Of a stretch of 64,000 bases of DNA, positions 22,901 through 34,318 are shown piece by piece. The number at the start of each line of letters is the position of its first letter. Position 1 is the first letter of the stretch. This DNA is from Phallusia mammillata (Eukaryota; Chordata; Ascidiacea; Phlebobranchia; Ascidiidae). Below the pieces are notes generated by a model. The model was given only the letters and a program-made list of their open reading frames with translations, was not told where the DNA came from and ran no database searches. The position numbers and the translations under genes are program-made. Location: positions 1 through 64,000 of the forward strand of contig QLIY01000232.1 of NCBI GenBank assembly GCA_003260075.1, written 5' to 3'.

Positions 22901-25900
22901 ATAGTTTCGCTTAGTTCATCCAGCAAAATAAATAACTCAATCAAAAAGAAAATCATGTACATTCAACTGTAAAACTATAAGTTTAACTAGTTGAAATGAT
23001 CTACATGTTTTATCATAAAACAGTTCTTTATATGTCACCTCTCGGTCAGGAAATACATGTGATTCTTTGATCAGAATTTGTTTCAGAACTTTCGGATCAC
23101 TTATTCCTATTTTTGGCGTCAGCCCATTGTATACACTGCAAAATAATTGAAAGTAAATGTAGCCAAATAATAAAGGTCTGATCGTTTACTACCCTATTGT
23201 CTTGTGCACAAAAAACACACACAGTGCTTATTTTCAGCTTACCCATAAACCCGACCATACTTTTTCATCATCTCAAAATCCCTTTGAAAAAACTGAAATG
23301 AAAAATGTACAAGCATTTTGACAGGTTGATGTTAAACGTGATAGTGAAACAAAAATATACAAACCAAATATGGATTAGCAAGTTTTGATCTTGAATTTCC
23401 CCAGTTTATCAGACTTGGTGGGTCATGTGGGATGTTTAACCTTTTCAATACTTGCCATTTCTTGTGGACGTAGTACCTAAATGTGTAGTAAAACTTATTA
23501 ACAATGCAAAAACTGGTATATGATGTAGCCTACACATGAGTAACATTTAATTGTGAAAAAAGGGATATAGCTCATCCAAAAACGTGATTTTGTTTATCTG
23601 ACAATGGTGATGACAAAACAGGAAATCCTAACTACAATCTAACTTTGTGTTTTATTTCCTTGAGGCACGTCTTGCGGTGTTTTCAATAGGATACATGTAT
23701 GTTATGGGGGAAACAGAAAACCTGAGCAAAATGTGTTTTTATAGGTAATTGCTAATAAACGTGTAATGGAGTTCAAAAATGTGTTGGCACAATTATTTCG
23801 CAACATTCGGCATCCAGTGGAGATGTAAAGGGATTTCTGACTGGGCTACAGCCAACCCCTTCTCCAACACTATGGGAGGCCTGAGAGTTTTCATAATTTA
23901 ATATGTGTCAAACCCCATCTCTTTTCCCGGCATGGGTGGTTAATTTCTTGAGCCCTCTCGACTGGTCCCACCAAAGCCCGAAACGCAGTCCGAACCCGAA
24001 AAGTACCCGTTTTACTGCTGAAAGAACGTTCGTGCAAGGATACTTTGGTTTTGAATTGTGTAATACAGGCTTGATAAACAACTTGCTCCAACTCGTCGTG
24101 TTTTGTGAGTGGGAAACACGTCATAGTTTAATCATCATGTTTAATCACATCCAGTAAACATGAGTGCAATAACTGTTTGCCTTTTGCACTTTTAGCGAGA
24201 ATGGACATGCCTCTCGCAAGGGTGGTGCCACTTTTTTCACAAAGCTTGTGCAGAGAAAAAAATAATTACATATTTACCACAGCTAGCAACAATATCCTGT
24301 TTTCAATGGTGTAAATGTGGTATATGTTTAAAAAACGATCGTTCGAGCAGTGCACGTTTTGTTGTGCGCTAGAACCGACGGTTATGTTACCCGTATGATG
24401 CGTGATCATCAATTAAAATACAGCTAAATATTCTTGCAGCAAATCTATTTTATGACAATCGCATCCGTCATAATGATATCTCCAATACTAATTTTTGAAG
24501 TTACATTAGCGTCAACATTGAGTAGGTGTTGTGTAGCTGACTTGCAGTGGTGCTAACGAATACGTAGGTAATGACGGCTTGAACTGTACTGTATAGCATG
24601 ACTGTTCGGTGTTTTGATTTGTGAGAAAGTGATCATTATTAAGCTTCTATGTTTTTTTGTGAACAATTGGTAATATTTTTCATTAACGAAACGTTAGCGC
24701 AAAACGCCATAACACTAGAATTCCTATGTAGCCTATGCATTCGGGCAAAACATGGCTACAGTGCTTAAATGGGAGTAAACTTGGGTTTTAAGTGAAACTG
24801 CGATTTACAGCCTAAAACGTTGATTAACGCATAAAATCCACAATGGCAATGACTTTTGTGGACCATGGATATAGAAGAAATTGTTAACAAAGTTTAATCC
24901 AACCCATTTGTTTGAATTAAGCGTCTTTATGTTGGGTTAATGTCTGTGCATATAGCGCTAAAAATGTGTTTCATAAGAACGGTAATTAAAAAGGCATTTT
25001 TACTCAACTAGAGCGATCGCAGTATGAGTTTTGCACTATTCGGATGTGACGGTTATTGGTTAATTCGTATTTTTTTTGACGAAGCAAAACTCCTATTTCA
25101 TTTTGTTTTTGACGATCAAACATTTTCACCCAGTTTGATCACCTCAAAAATGAATGAAACATGCACTTTGTCCAAAGAGATTGTTGCAACCCCACGTATG
25201 TAGCACGACTAGTCTTAAACACCGCTACTGCGTTTACAAGACCCTTTGTTACTAAGTTTTCAAACAACTTGTTATTCCAAAGAACGCATTTTATAACCAT
25301 TCGCTGCTACAGAGTTTTTTTTTAAATCTTGCTAATGAAAGTTTTCAACTTATTATTTTCGAGAAACTTTTTCGGAAGCTGCTACCGTACCGGAAACCTA
25401 CGCCGGTCCAGACTAATTACCCTAAGTTATTTTAAGTTCCTCGAGCCAAAGCCGTGTCCAGTCCAAAACTTTGGTTGGGTCCAATGCTTAGGCTAACGAT
25501 GATTTATGAGCTATGAGTTGAGTTTTATTCGCCGGACAAAATCGTAGCAGCACAGTTGCGCTAAAATATTCACCAAGGGTGCAGATTCACCAGAAACACC
25601 CACTAAGTGTGTGTTGCAAATAACTTTATTCCGAATTTCAATCGATTATTTCACATCCTATATGTCTATATTGAGGTTTTTCATGATTACGGATTCTTGT
25701 TTACTTTATTTGACCTGTTGAAGCCGAAATTAATACCGAATTCGAACACGGGTTGCCAGGGTTTTTTTAAGGTTTCGTTTGGGTGACCGCTAAGTAGTTT
25801 TAAGAGACCGCAAGTGTTTCATTTAAATACCAAAAAATAGCCATATTTGCTTAAACGAATTATTTATTAGGCTACTGGCAGATTTTTGGGAAACCGCTGG

Positions 25901-26273
25901 AGAAATTTGGGGGACCGTTTCGGAACACCTTAAAAAAACACTGCGGGTTGCTATTTTATTTATTTTTTACGTTTACGAAAGGTTGAGAACCACTGGTATA
26001 GACGTTAAAAGCACCACAAAGTTGGGGGCACAATTGGTGAACAGATGGCAGACGCGCTGCAGCTACACTATGAATAACGCGCACGCAACACGATGTAAAG
26101 AAATAAGCTAGTTTATTTTTAGGTTCAAACGACCTGTGGCTGCACAGCCCATGCAACGACAACTTTTATTTAGTTTTTGGTTTGCTCTCGTATACAACGT
26201 ACCTTGTTAGAAAGAAAACAGTGGCGAGCAATATCCACGTGTCAATCGGAAAAATATCAAAAGGTGTTATCAT
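19997..26273 (-). CDS. Cytochrome P450, CYP3 clan, gene A (complete)
   Basis: Fifteen exons: 26273-26203, 23476-23365, 23292-23243, 23135-23039, 22866-22787, 22662-22528, 22411-22345, 22267-22177, 22119-21989, 21525-21456, 21322-21162, 20984-20896, 20763-20626, 20367-20211 and 20095-19997. They give 515 residues. Exon 1 encodes a membrane anchor (MITPFDIFPIDTWILLATVF) and lies 2.7 kb away from exon 2. It was recognised by its match in length, phase and pattern to exon 1 of genes B to E. Key motifs: I-helix TGSYETT, K-helix ETLR, and heme loop FQPFGAGPRNCIGMRFA with the cysteine ligand. The protein is expected in the endoplasmic reticulum, oxidising small lipophilic molecules. The CYP3 clan is suggested by the heme loop, close to CYP3A. 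Thromboxane synthase-like (CYP5) is the main alternative. The substrate cannot be told. Confidence 0.92.
21682..21709. repeat. Perfect 11-bp hairpin in a P450 A intron
   Basis: gctccataacg is followed by a 6-base loop and then cgttatggagc. It is in the intron between exons 9 and 10 of gene A. No family or function is evident. Confidence 0.7.
25975..26000. mobile_element. hAT-like end fragment in P450 A intron 1
   Basis: aaaggttgagaaccactggt is the reverse complement of a CAGTGGTTCTCAACC-type hAT end. The rest of the 2.7-kb intron (23477-26202) shows no exon and no clear element boundaries. Confidence 0.4.
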
Positions 26274-27626
26274 TTGTTCGTATTTCTAACTTGCTTACAG
26301 AAAGGACTAATTACTTGGCTACAGAAACCCTAACAAGTTTTTTTCTCTAAAAATTACAAGTTGCTGCCAACGTTCGAGTATTTTCACGTATTCTGTAGCT
26401 ACATCCCACCTGAAAACCTAAGCATGCATTTCTACGCACTTGACAAAACGTGTAGTTTCATTTTAAAACTCACAAATTCACTACACCCATTTGCAGCTAG
26501 CTTTCTATGAGGCGAAAACGTTTCCTACAGTCCCCTTTAAAGGTTCGCTTAGCGCGTTTTTTACCTCAATCACACTGGGTCACATGTCTACAATGCACCT
26601 CCTAACGTAGTAGTTATAATACGCACCCATTTCCGCTATTGTATTTGCGTTGGTGTTGTGGCGTCACTTGGTTGTCATTAACCACGCGAATTGATTCTTG
26701 TCCCGGCTGTTTTGGATTCACGGCGCGAAACCGCTTTCGCTTTCAGGGATCTCCCTTTTTCGAAGCACAATTCTTGTTCGGTTCCCGGCATTGTAAATGA
26801 TTCTTGGCTTTGGGGAAAATCGAGTGTATAGAATCATGACTGAGGCGTGGCATGCGTGGGAAACGTTGCGACACACCGTTTTTAGAAATAATATCTCACA
26901 CAATAGAACTTCATACATCAGTAAACCTGGGTCAAATCGATTCGTTGCCTAAAAAGGACAAAACTTGAGGTACAAATGATTTGTTATGGGGTTGGACTTG
27001 AACTAATCGACATCGTTAATCCGAATCTTCGCCTAAAGTAGAAATGTTTTTGGTTTAAACGGGTCCGTATTAACTGAGGTTTGCCGTCTGATAATGCACT
27101 TGTGCGACTGTAGATGTTGTAAGTAAAGTAATTGTAATTAATACGAAGTGTTCTTAATTGACCGGTTTTTACCAAAAATTTTTAGTATTAGTAATGTTGT
27201 CAGTATCAATCCAGTGTTCAAATCCTTATTAGGTGCATGTTTATTGCTCAAACAATATTCACAAAACAAGGTACATTCAAGGCATACATTTTAGCATGAT
27301 AGTTACACAGTAATAATAATTGAACTAAAATTAGTACAAAACAACAAAAATGATACAGGAATTATTGCGATACATTTTCTTCATAAAATTTAAGTGCATT
27401 ATTTAGAAAATTAAGTAGCATTTAAATTAAAATATTTCACAAAATTCATTGCAACTTTTGACATGTGCATAATTAACAAGCAAACACAATCAATAAAATA
27501 CATTTACAGCTCGAACCATTGACACAATTTGAAAAAAAAACAAAAAAACAGTTTTAACGATGGCAATACTGAAAAAATCCCTGATTGAACACAATACAAC
27601 AAGATATTTCTTTGGGTCTGTTCTCT
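26274..27626. other. Intergenic DNA between P450 genes A and B
   Basis: Contains the promoter side of gene A and the 3' side of gene B. No exon or defined repeat was found. Confidence 0.6.
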
Positions 27627-30600
27627 TTAGGATTCTTTCTTTAGAGGAACCACTTTTAGATTGAGATCCACTTTAGGTTGAGTGCTAAACTTGAATACAA
27701 TCTCAACAGGTGGTTTCTGCAGGCAAAATTTTGTTGTCATTAACAGAAAAAGCTCACATGAATATAGCTAATATATGATTGGCCACCACCACCAATTCAT
27801 AGCTAAAAACAGCTTATACATTACCTCAATACATCAATGTATATTAAACAATAAGAAGTGGTTGTCATGAATTTTGAACACACTTACTGGAGTATCAGGG
27901 CAAACCTCCAGTTCAAAGTCAAGCAGAAGTTTAGCCAGGGCCATTTTTACTTCCATGAGAGCAAATCTCATACCAATGCAGTTGCGAGGACCAGCACCGA
28001 ATGGTTGAAACATCATTGGATCAATTTTTGTCATGTCTTCCATTCTACACATAAACTGGTTAGCTGGTTAATTTAAGAAAGGTTCATCCTTTTTCTCAGT
28101 TTAACAATTTTAAAACCACCTAAATCCCAACCACAAGAGTTTTGTGTCGTCCAATGATTGTTAGAGTTATCTAACTAAATATTGCACAATTAAATTCCTA
28201 ATCATTAAATTATGTAAAAGGACCTTAATAAATTGAATGTAGAATGGCAGCAGTTAAGTACTATATCTGCTTTTAAATACTATGCAAGATCTGTTTGACA
28301 AAACAACACATAAAAGTGGTATTTTTATATTTTTCAGAGCTCCTGAAAAAGTTAATCTGTTTCACTAAAGGTAATGTTAGTCTCAGTTGTAAATAGTCAC
28401 CTTTCAGGTTTAAACTCCAATGGATCTTCCCAGTATGTTTCATCCCTAGCCAATCCATAAGTTGGAATATCAATAACAACTCCCTTCAAGATGGTTATTC
28501 CATCTATTGTAACTTCTTTTTTACACTGGCGATTGTTTCTAAAACATCAACAGTCCTTCAATTATGACATGTTTTAAGTACCATTAGTTCAGGCACTGTT
28601 GCTTATTTTCAAAATAAAGTGAAAGGAAAGAAAAGACAAAACTCAAAAATGAACAACACATCAATATTATTAATGAAAATGGCACCTAAGCATTTTAAAT
28701 AAGCCAGACAGACACAATTTAACAACAACAACAACAACAAAACAGGCCTTGTCAAGAAGTGTTACCTTAGCAGCAAAATTGCCTCACCTTACAGCAGGTG
28801 GGTAAAGTCGCAGTGTTTCATTGAGACATTGTGTAAGGTATTTCATGTTGTTTACAGCTTCATATGTTAATCCATCCTGTAGAAAAAAAATATTGGTATT
28901 GTAGAACATGAATGCAACATGATAGTTAAACAAATGCTGTGAGTTTAAACTATGATTTCATTCTGAATACCTAAAACCGCATTGTTTCTGTAAAACTACC
29001 TGTACTTTGTGTTAGAAGACCAATATTAACTGGTCATGGGTTAAAGTTGTGAGGAATATATAATTTTTTAGTTTTGTAGGATTTTGCTTTTCTTTTGATA
29101 GTTCTGTGTGTAATGTTCATTTTTGTGCCTGCTTCTAGTAATGATAACTTTTACACAATGTTCTTTGGCACATTAGTCGCTTTAAACTACAATAACGTAA
29201 CAGTCATTTTTTCTCACATGTTCTTCTATAAGCTTTTTCACTTCCTCTCTTACACGATGTTGAGCATCTTTAAAGCATGCCAGGTTGTACGCAAGAAATA
29301 TCATCGCCCCAGAGGTTGTTTCATAGCCCGCCATCATCATTAACACACTGTTTCCAGTAATTTCAGTCCTTGTGAGACCTACAAAGAATTTGAATATTGT
29401 AACATTTTTTAAACATAAAAATGGAGCTTGTGTAGATGAAAACCTTACTATAAGCCCGACTCTCCACAGCTAAAATCTTGCATTTAATGTCGCTCGTTTG
29501 CCAGTTATCTATCTTTTATACAGTGCTTGTTACACTTGTAGACTGGTAAAATTACAAACCATTTACACAGCCCCAATATAATGTCTGCAAATACTCAAGA
29601 AACATATTGTAGCAACAATATCGGTTTATTGTGTCATAATATTGCATGTTTTTTAATTCTATTAAATTCAAATGAAGGTATAAAATCAAACCTTTTTAAT
29701 TGTTTGTTTTACTGGTGTAATTTTGCTTATTGCACATCAAACATCTTGCAAAGAAGGTGTATAATTTGAACATTATCACACAAATACAGCCAAAAAATCC
29801 AAATATTAATATGCTACACACTGTATTCAGGACATGTCTAATGCATTTGTACTAAGTTTTACCATGATTTCCATTTAATTAAGGATATTTACCTCTTGTT
29901 TCATGTTTTGCCTGATCTTCAGTGATCTCCGAGTCTAACATAGAATGCATAATATCCATTCTCTATAAGAAACATAAAATCATCATTTAAAGTTGTTAAG
30001 ATTAGGGACAGTGGTATAAAACTTTATGTCAGTGGTTTTAAAATTGTTACAGTTTCCATATGATACATGTGAAATCTATGCACCTTTGTTCCAGTTGACT
30101 TTTGTTTGTTTTGAATTACAACATCAGTAAGTTGTGCGAAATAATCAATTGGTTCAGCTGAAAGAATGGAATAGTTGAACAATTCTGCAATTCTTTCTGT
30201 CCAAGGAAACATCACTAAGAGCGATATTAAAGATTAGTCACATTAAAGCTTTTTTACCAACAGAAAATTTTAAACTGGACACACTTACCAAATAAAAAAA
30301 TCATTAAGTTTTTGCCAAGAGTTCTGTCAAAAGCCTTTCTTGCCATTTTTACTGTTTTTGACTCTTCTTGGTTTGCATCCTGCAAAAACAACAACAGTAT
30401 TTACATTTGAAATCGAACTTGCTCACCCAATTTTCTTACCTGGCTGTTGACATTTACTCCAAAGGCAGCAGAGCAGACAGTGTCAAGTGAAAGCCTGCCA
30501 AATATGCTAAAACAGGAAAAAATATTCAACAAACAGTTCATGTAAAATAGCCTAGGTCAGGGGTCGCCAACCTTTATCACACAAAGAGCCACCAACCTTT

Positions 30601-33104
30601 ACCACACAAAATTTCGACCAGTTTTTGCACAGTAAAAAAAACACTGGGAGCCACAAAGCCGTTTTGAAATATGAAATAAAATGCCAATGCAAGCGTTTTT
30701 TTTTACTGTTAGCTAGTTTCGCATATTAGGTACACTGGTAAACTAGTCTCGTCAGCTGAGTGAAAGCAAACGAATCTATCCATGTGGTACTAAAATGTTC
30801 TGTTTGCTTCAGACGCTAATTTTCTTGTTTAACACGTCTTGTGAGACAACAAACAACAAACCGGTATTGTTGCGCGTGCACATACACTGCAAAACAAAAT
30901 TGTATCTCACTTTGTGTGTTAACCTGCGCGCCACCAGTTACCAGAAGTGGACACGGTCATGTTATTGCACCGTAATTATCATTTTAGACTTTTGTATTCG
31001 GCTTAATCGTCACAGAGTTTGCAATAAAATGTTATAAACGTTCGGTAATTTTAAGACCTGAGCCGCATCAGAGGGATCAAAGAGCCGCATGCGGCTCCGG
31101 AGCCGCGGGTTGTCGACCCCTGGCCTAGGTGGTACATATTACTGATTGTCAGTTATTCCTTCACAAATGATGACAAAATGTAAAAACGTTTGTTTGATGT
31201 AGAAACAAATGTAGAAAACATTTTATTCTTTGGGTGTCCTATCTCTTATGTACAGAGGCTGTGATTTTTACATATATCAACAAACAATATAGGTTTAAAT
31301 TAAAATGAAACATAGCATTTTGCCAGCAATGATGTTTTTCTTATTTTTATGTATCAATTCAAAACAACAACAAATGTAAAAACTCCATATTTTTACTACT
31401 CTTAAAGCATTTCCCTTTCCACTGCCTTTTCAACTGCTGTTTAAAGCATATTGTGACTAACACTTACTCTCTTGTATCAAACACTCCATGTTTTTCTTTG
31501 GCAACAGTGTTAAGATTTTTTACCATCAGATCAGTGCATTGGTCTACAATTCCAAACATTTCCTTAAGTTTTGAAGTTGAAAAAGTGGGTGACAAAGTAT
31601 GTCTAAAAAACAATTCGCATTGTTTTTGTCAGTAAATCACATCATAAAAATAGAAACCCAAAACCAGAGTTTACCTTATTCGTCTCCATCTCTCTCCTGT
31701 AACAATTGTAAGTGCAGCACCCATGATTTTACCATTGACACGAGACAAATTGTCCTGTGAAACCGATATGTCAGTTAAACTTTAATATGATAATGGTCGA
31801 ACAGGTATATACTGTCACAATTTAAATGTAATTTGAAATTGTGACTTCAGTGCAGTGTGTTCAGTTTTTGTGGTTTGCAAAATTTTGTACTTGGTCAGTT
31901 TTTTGTGAACTTCTGTGTGGTGCTGTCTTGGTGCAAAATCTAACTTAATTATAAATTCAAGGAAGTAATAGTTGCCAAAATGCTAGAAAAAGAGGCACCC
32001 AAAATTCAATTTAAGGCAATCGCAGCATGATTAGGCAAACAGTGCCTATGTTCAGTTTTAAAACAACTAAAAAATAAATTTTAAAAGTACTACCTGTCTG
32101 TCTGGAAATATATGAGATTGTTTAATTAGAATTTGCTTCAGAACTTTAGGATCACTGATTCCTATCCTTGGAATAAGACCATTGTATACACTAAAAGCAG
32201 AGAAATATAAACTTTATTATAACCAATAACATGCAGTGACCAATAGCATAATCACTTACCCATAAACTCGGCCATACTTCTTCATTAACTCAAAGTCTTT
32301 TTCAAAAAACTGAAAACAACAATCCAAAAATTTTAACCACATACAATATATTGACATATTTTTAGTATATTAGTATATTTTTGGTACACTGTCCACCCTG
32401 TGAGCATTAGATATGAATGCTTTGCAACTGGGGTGTGCGAACTTTGTCACTTTAGGGCCAAATACCATGATTAGATCGCGGGCCGCACCTTTACATAACA
32501 CAAGGTGATTTTACTTTGTTGCATACCAAATATGCCTATATTGAGTTAACAACTACAAGTAACATTGGCATGTAATTCTAGCCACAGATTGTCAGTTCAA
32601 ATTGGTACACAGAGTTTTTATGTGGCAAAACATGAGCCCAAGTTAGAGGCCTTGTACCTCCGTTTTACATTATTTTGTACAGCCCGTGTATGGATGGTAC
32701 TTTGTACATAGTCAAGCAAAAGTATGTTTACCTTTTGTGGGTCGGAGAAGTGTGACCTCAAATTACCCCAGTTTAGAATGGTAGGAGGGTCATGTGGAAT
32801 ATTTATCTTCTTTAATACTTGCCATTTCTTATGGATGTAGTGTCTTAAAATCACAAAAAAGCACATTTAAAACACAAAAGTTTATAACACATAAAAAATG
32901 CTATAAGAGGGAGCCGGTGCCCACTTTTTAAACTAGTAACCTAAGACTGTGTTTAAAATTGCAACAGTTTAACACTAACAAGAATATCATTTTTATAAAT
33001 TTGTGCGTTTTATACATGAAGTACTGTACATACCTGATAAGTAAAACTGCTACCACAAGCAAAACCCAAGTTTGGGCTGATAGAAAGTCTAATGGCGTAA
33101 GCAT
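27627..33104 (-). CDS. Cytochrome P450, CYP3 clan, gene B (complete)
   Basis: Fifteen exons: 33104-33034, 32843-32732, 32309-32260, 32190-32094, 31754-31675, 31602-31468, 30506-30440, 30379-30289, 30214-30084, 29962-29893, 29378-29218, 28876-28788, 28538-28401, 28044-27888 and 27716-27627. They give 512 residues with no break. The N-terminal anchor is MLTPLDFLSAQTWVLLVVAV. The I-helix is AGYETT, the canonical (A/G)Gx(D/E)T oxygen-activation motif. The K-helix is ETLR and the heme loop FQPFGAGPRNCIGMRFALM. The last exon is KPPVEIVFKFSTQP and ends KKES. It is closest to gene A, and both have MEDM and CIGMRFA. An intron between exons 6 and 7 carries a 565-bp hAT element. Role and location are as for gene A; the substrate is unknown. 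Confidence 0.94.
28721..28742. repeat. AAC microsatellite
   Basis: About seven copies of aac in an intron of P450 gene B. Confidence 0.9.
30558..31122. mobile_element. Non-autonomous hAT element, 565 bp
   Basis: The left end is caggggtcgccaac and the right end gttgtcgacccctg. A perfect 8-bp target duplication gcctaggt lies at 30550-30557 and 31123-31130. The interior has the usual agccacca...gagccgcatgcggctccgg theme of Charlie-like short hAT elements. No transposase frame is present. It lies in the intron between exons 6 and 7 of P450 gene B. Confidence 0.95.
32427..32500. mobile_element. hAT-like left-end fragment in a P450 B intron
   Basis: ctggggtgtgcgaactttgt is followed by agggcc and gcgggccgcac, the usual pattern for hAT ends of the gggccgc type. 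The right end was not found. Confidence 0.45.
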
Positions 33105-33689
33105 TTTTTCTGTTTTGAACCACACAAAAGTTTGCAAATAAGTCACAACGTGCACCAGCCTTTTAAACGGGCAAAAATGCGTAAAATGCGCGCAATAACC
33201 TTGAAATGATGCAACAATACCGGCAACGAATTTGTTTTTCCGGTTTCAACAAATTTCATCATGAGTGTTTTGTTTGAAAAGCAGCCAAGCGTTACAACTA
33301 CAGATATCAAAATGATTTGTTAAACCGTTAAGAACTCTTTGGAAATAAAGCTATAATTCAAAAAGAAAATTAACTCAACGTATTAATTAGATGTTGTTTT
33401 GGTTTTTATGAAAATTCAACAAACTTTGCAGCTCTTTGGACTGGGGTCGGTTTTATTTCGGGACTTCCCCAGGCTAGAGACTTTTTTGGTGTTGATATTT
33501 TGTCTGTAGTCTGCACGTAAAATGTGACAAGGTGCAGCATAGTAGGTATTACGTAGCATGTTTTGCTTTAACATTTGCTCTAGTTTATCATCACAAATTG
33601 CATAATAACAAATGCATAGTTAGTCGTGGCGATTTTAACATTCAACCCAGTTGATAAATACATATATTCACACTGGGATCAGCCCTGAA

Positions 33690-33745
33690 GCTTAGGAGAC
33701 CGGTTGATTCGGTATAACGCCTTTAATAGGCCTGACATACTATGA
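33690..33745. mobile_element. SINE 3'-part fragment
   Basis: gaccggttgattcggtataa and the following ~40 bases match the tail of the tRNA-headed element at 61486-61655 (gaccggctgattcggtatag...). It lies between P450 genes B and C. The rest of 33105-34318 holds no exon that I can see. Confidence 0.65.
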
Positions 33746-34318
33746 ATGATGCAATCCAGTGGTTAATATTGTTGCTGCAACCACATTGTAATTATTCTCA
33801 TTGATTGATAAAAAGTAATTAAACCTACTTTTCTCTAGATACCTGCGATTTTTACTGGAAACTTTTGCACTGTAAGTGTATAAATATTCGCTAGTTTGAT
33901 ATAGAAAAGCAGAAAGTAACGTAACACAAGTGTCAAGATGTTTGCAGGTGTTATATGTATCCAAATATTTGCAATTTTTGATTATTACTTATGTTACCTG
34001 GTTTGTTTTGACTAGCTCAAGATATTATTTAATTCTTATGAAATGTTATTTTTTACGTTTTGCCATCAAACATTCCGAACCATTTTTTGAATGGAATGTT
34101 TTTCGGCTCTTATCAGTTTCTTTATTTGGGCACTTACCGGAGTTAAATCACACATATATTTATTGGGTGTAGGTTTTATTTTTATATACCCGTTTTGTCA
34201 CAAAGAACACACATTGGACACTTGAAACAATGAAACTCTTTTAATAACAACAACTGGCAACCTTTGTACATAATTATAGTTTTGAATTACACAGCACCGT
34301 CTGTTGATTCCTTGTGCT

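Noticed and set aside
23891-24157. ORFs of 77-84 codons in P450 A intron 1
   Set aside because: Both strands are open in the same place, with no recognisable domain; they do not match the expected P450 first exon, which was found at 26203-26273.
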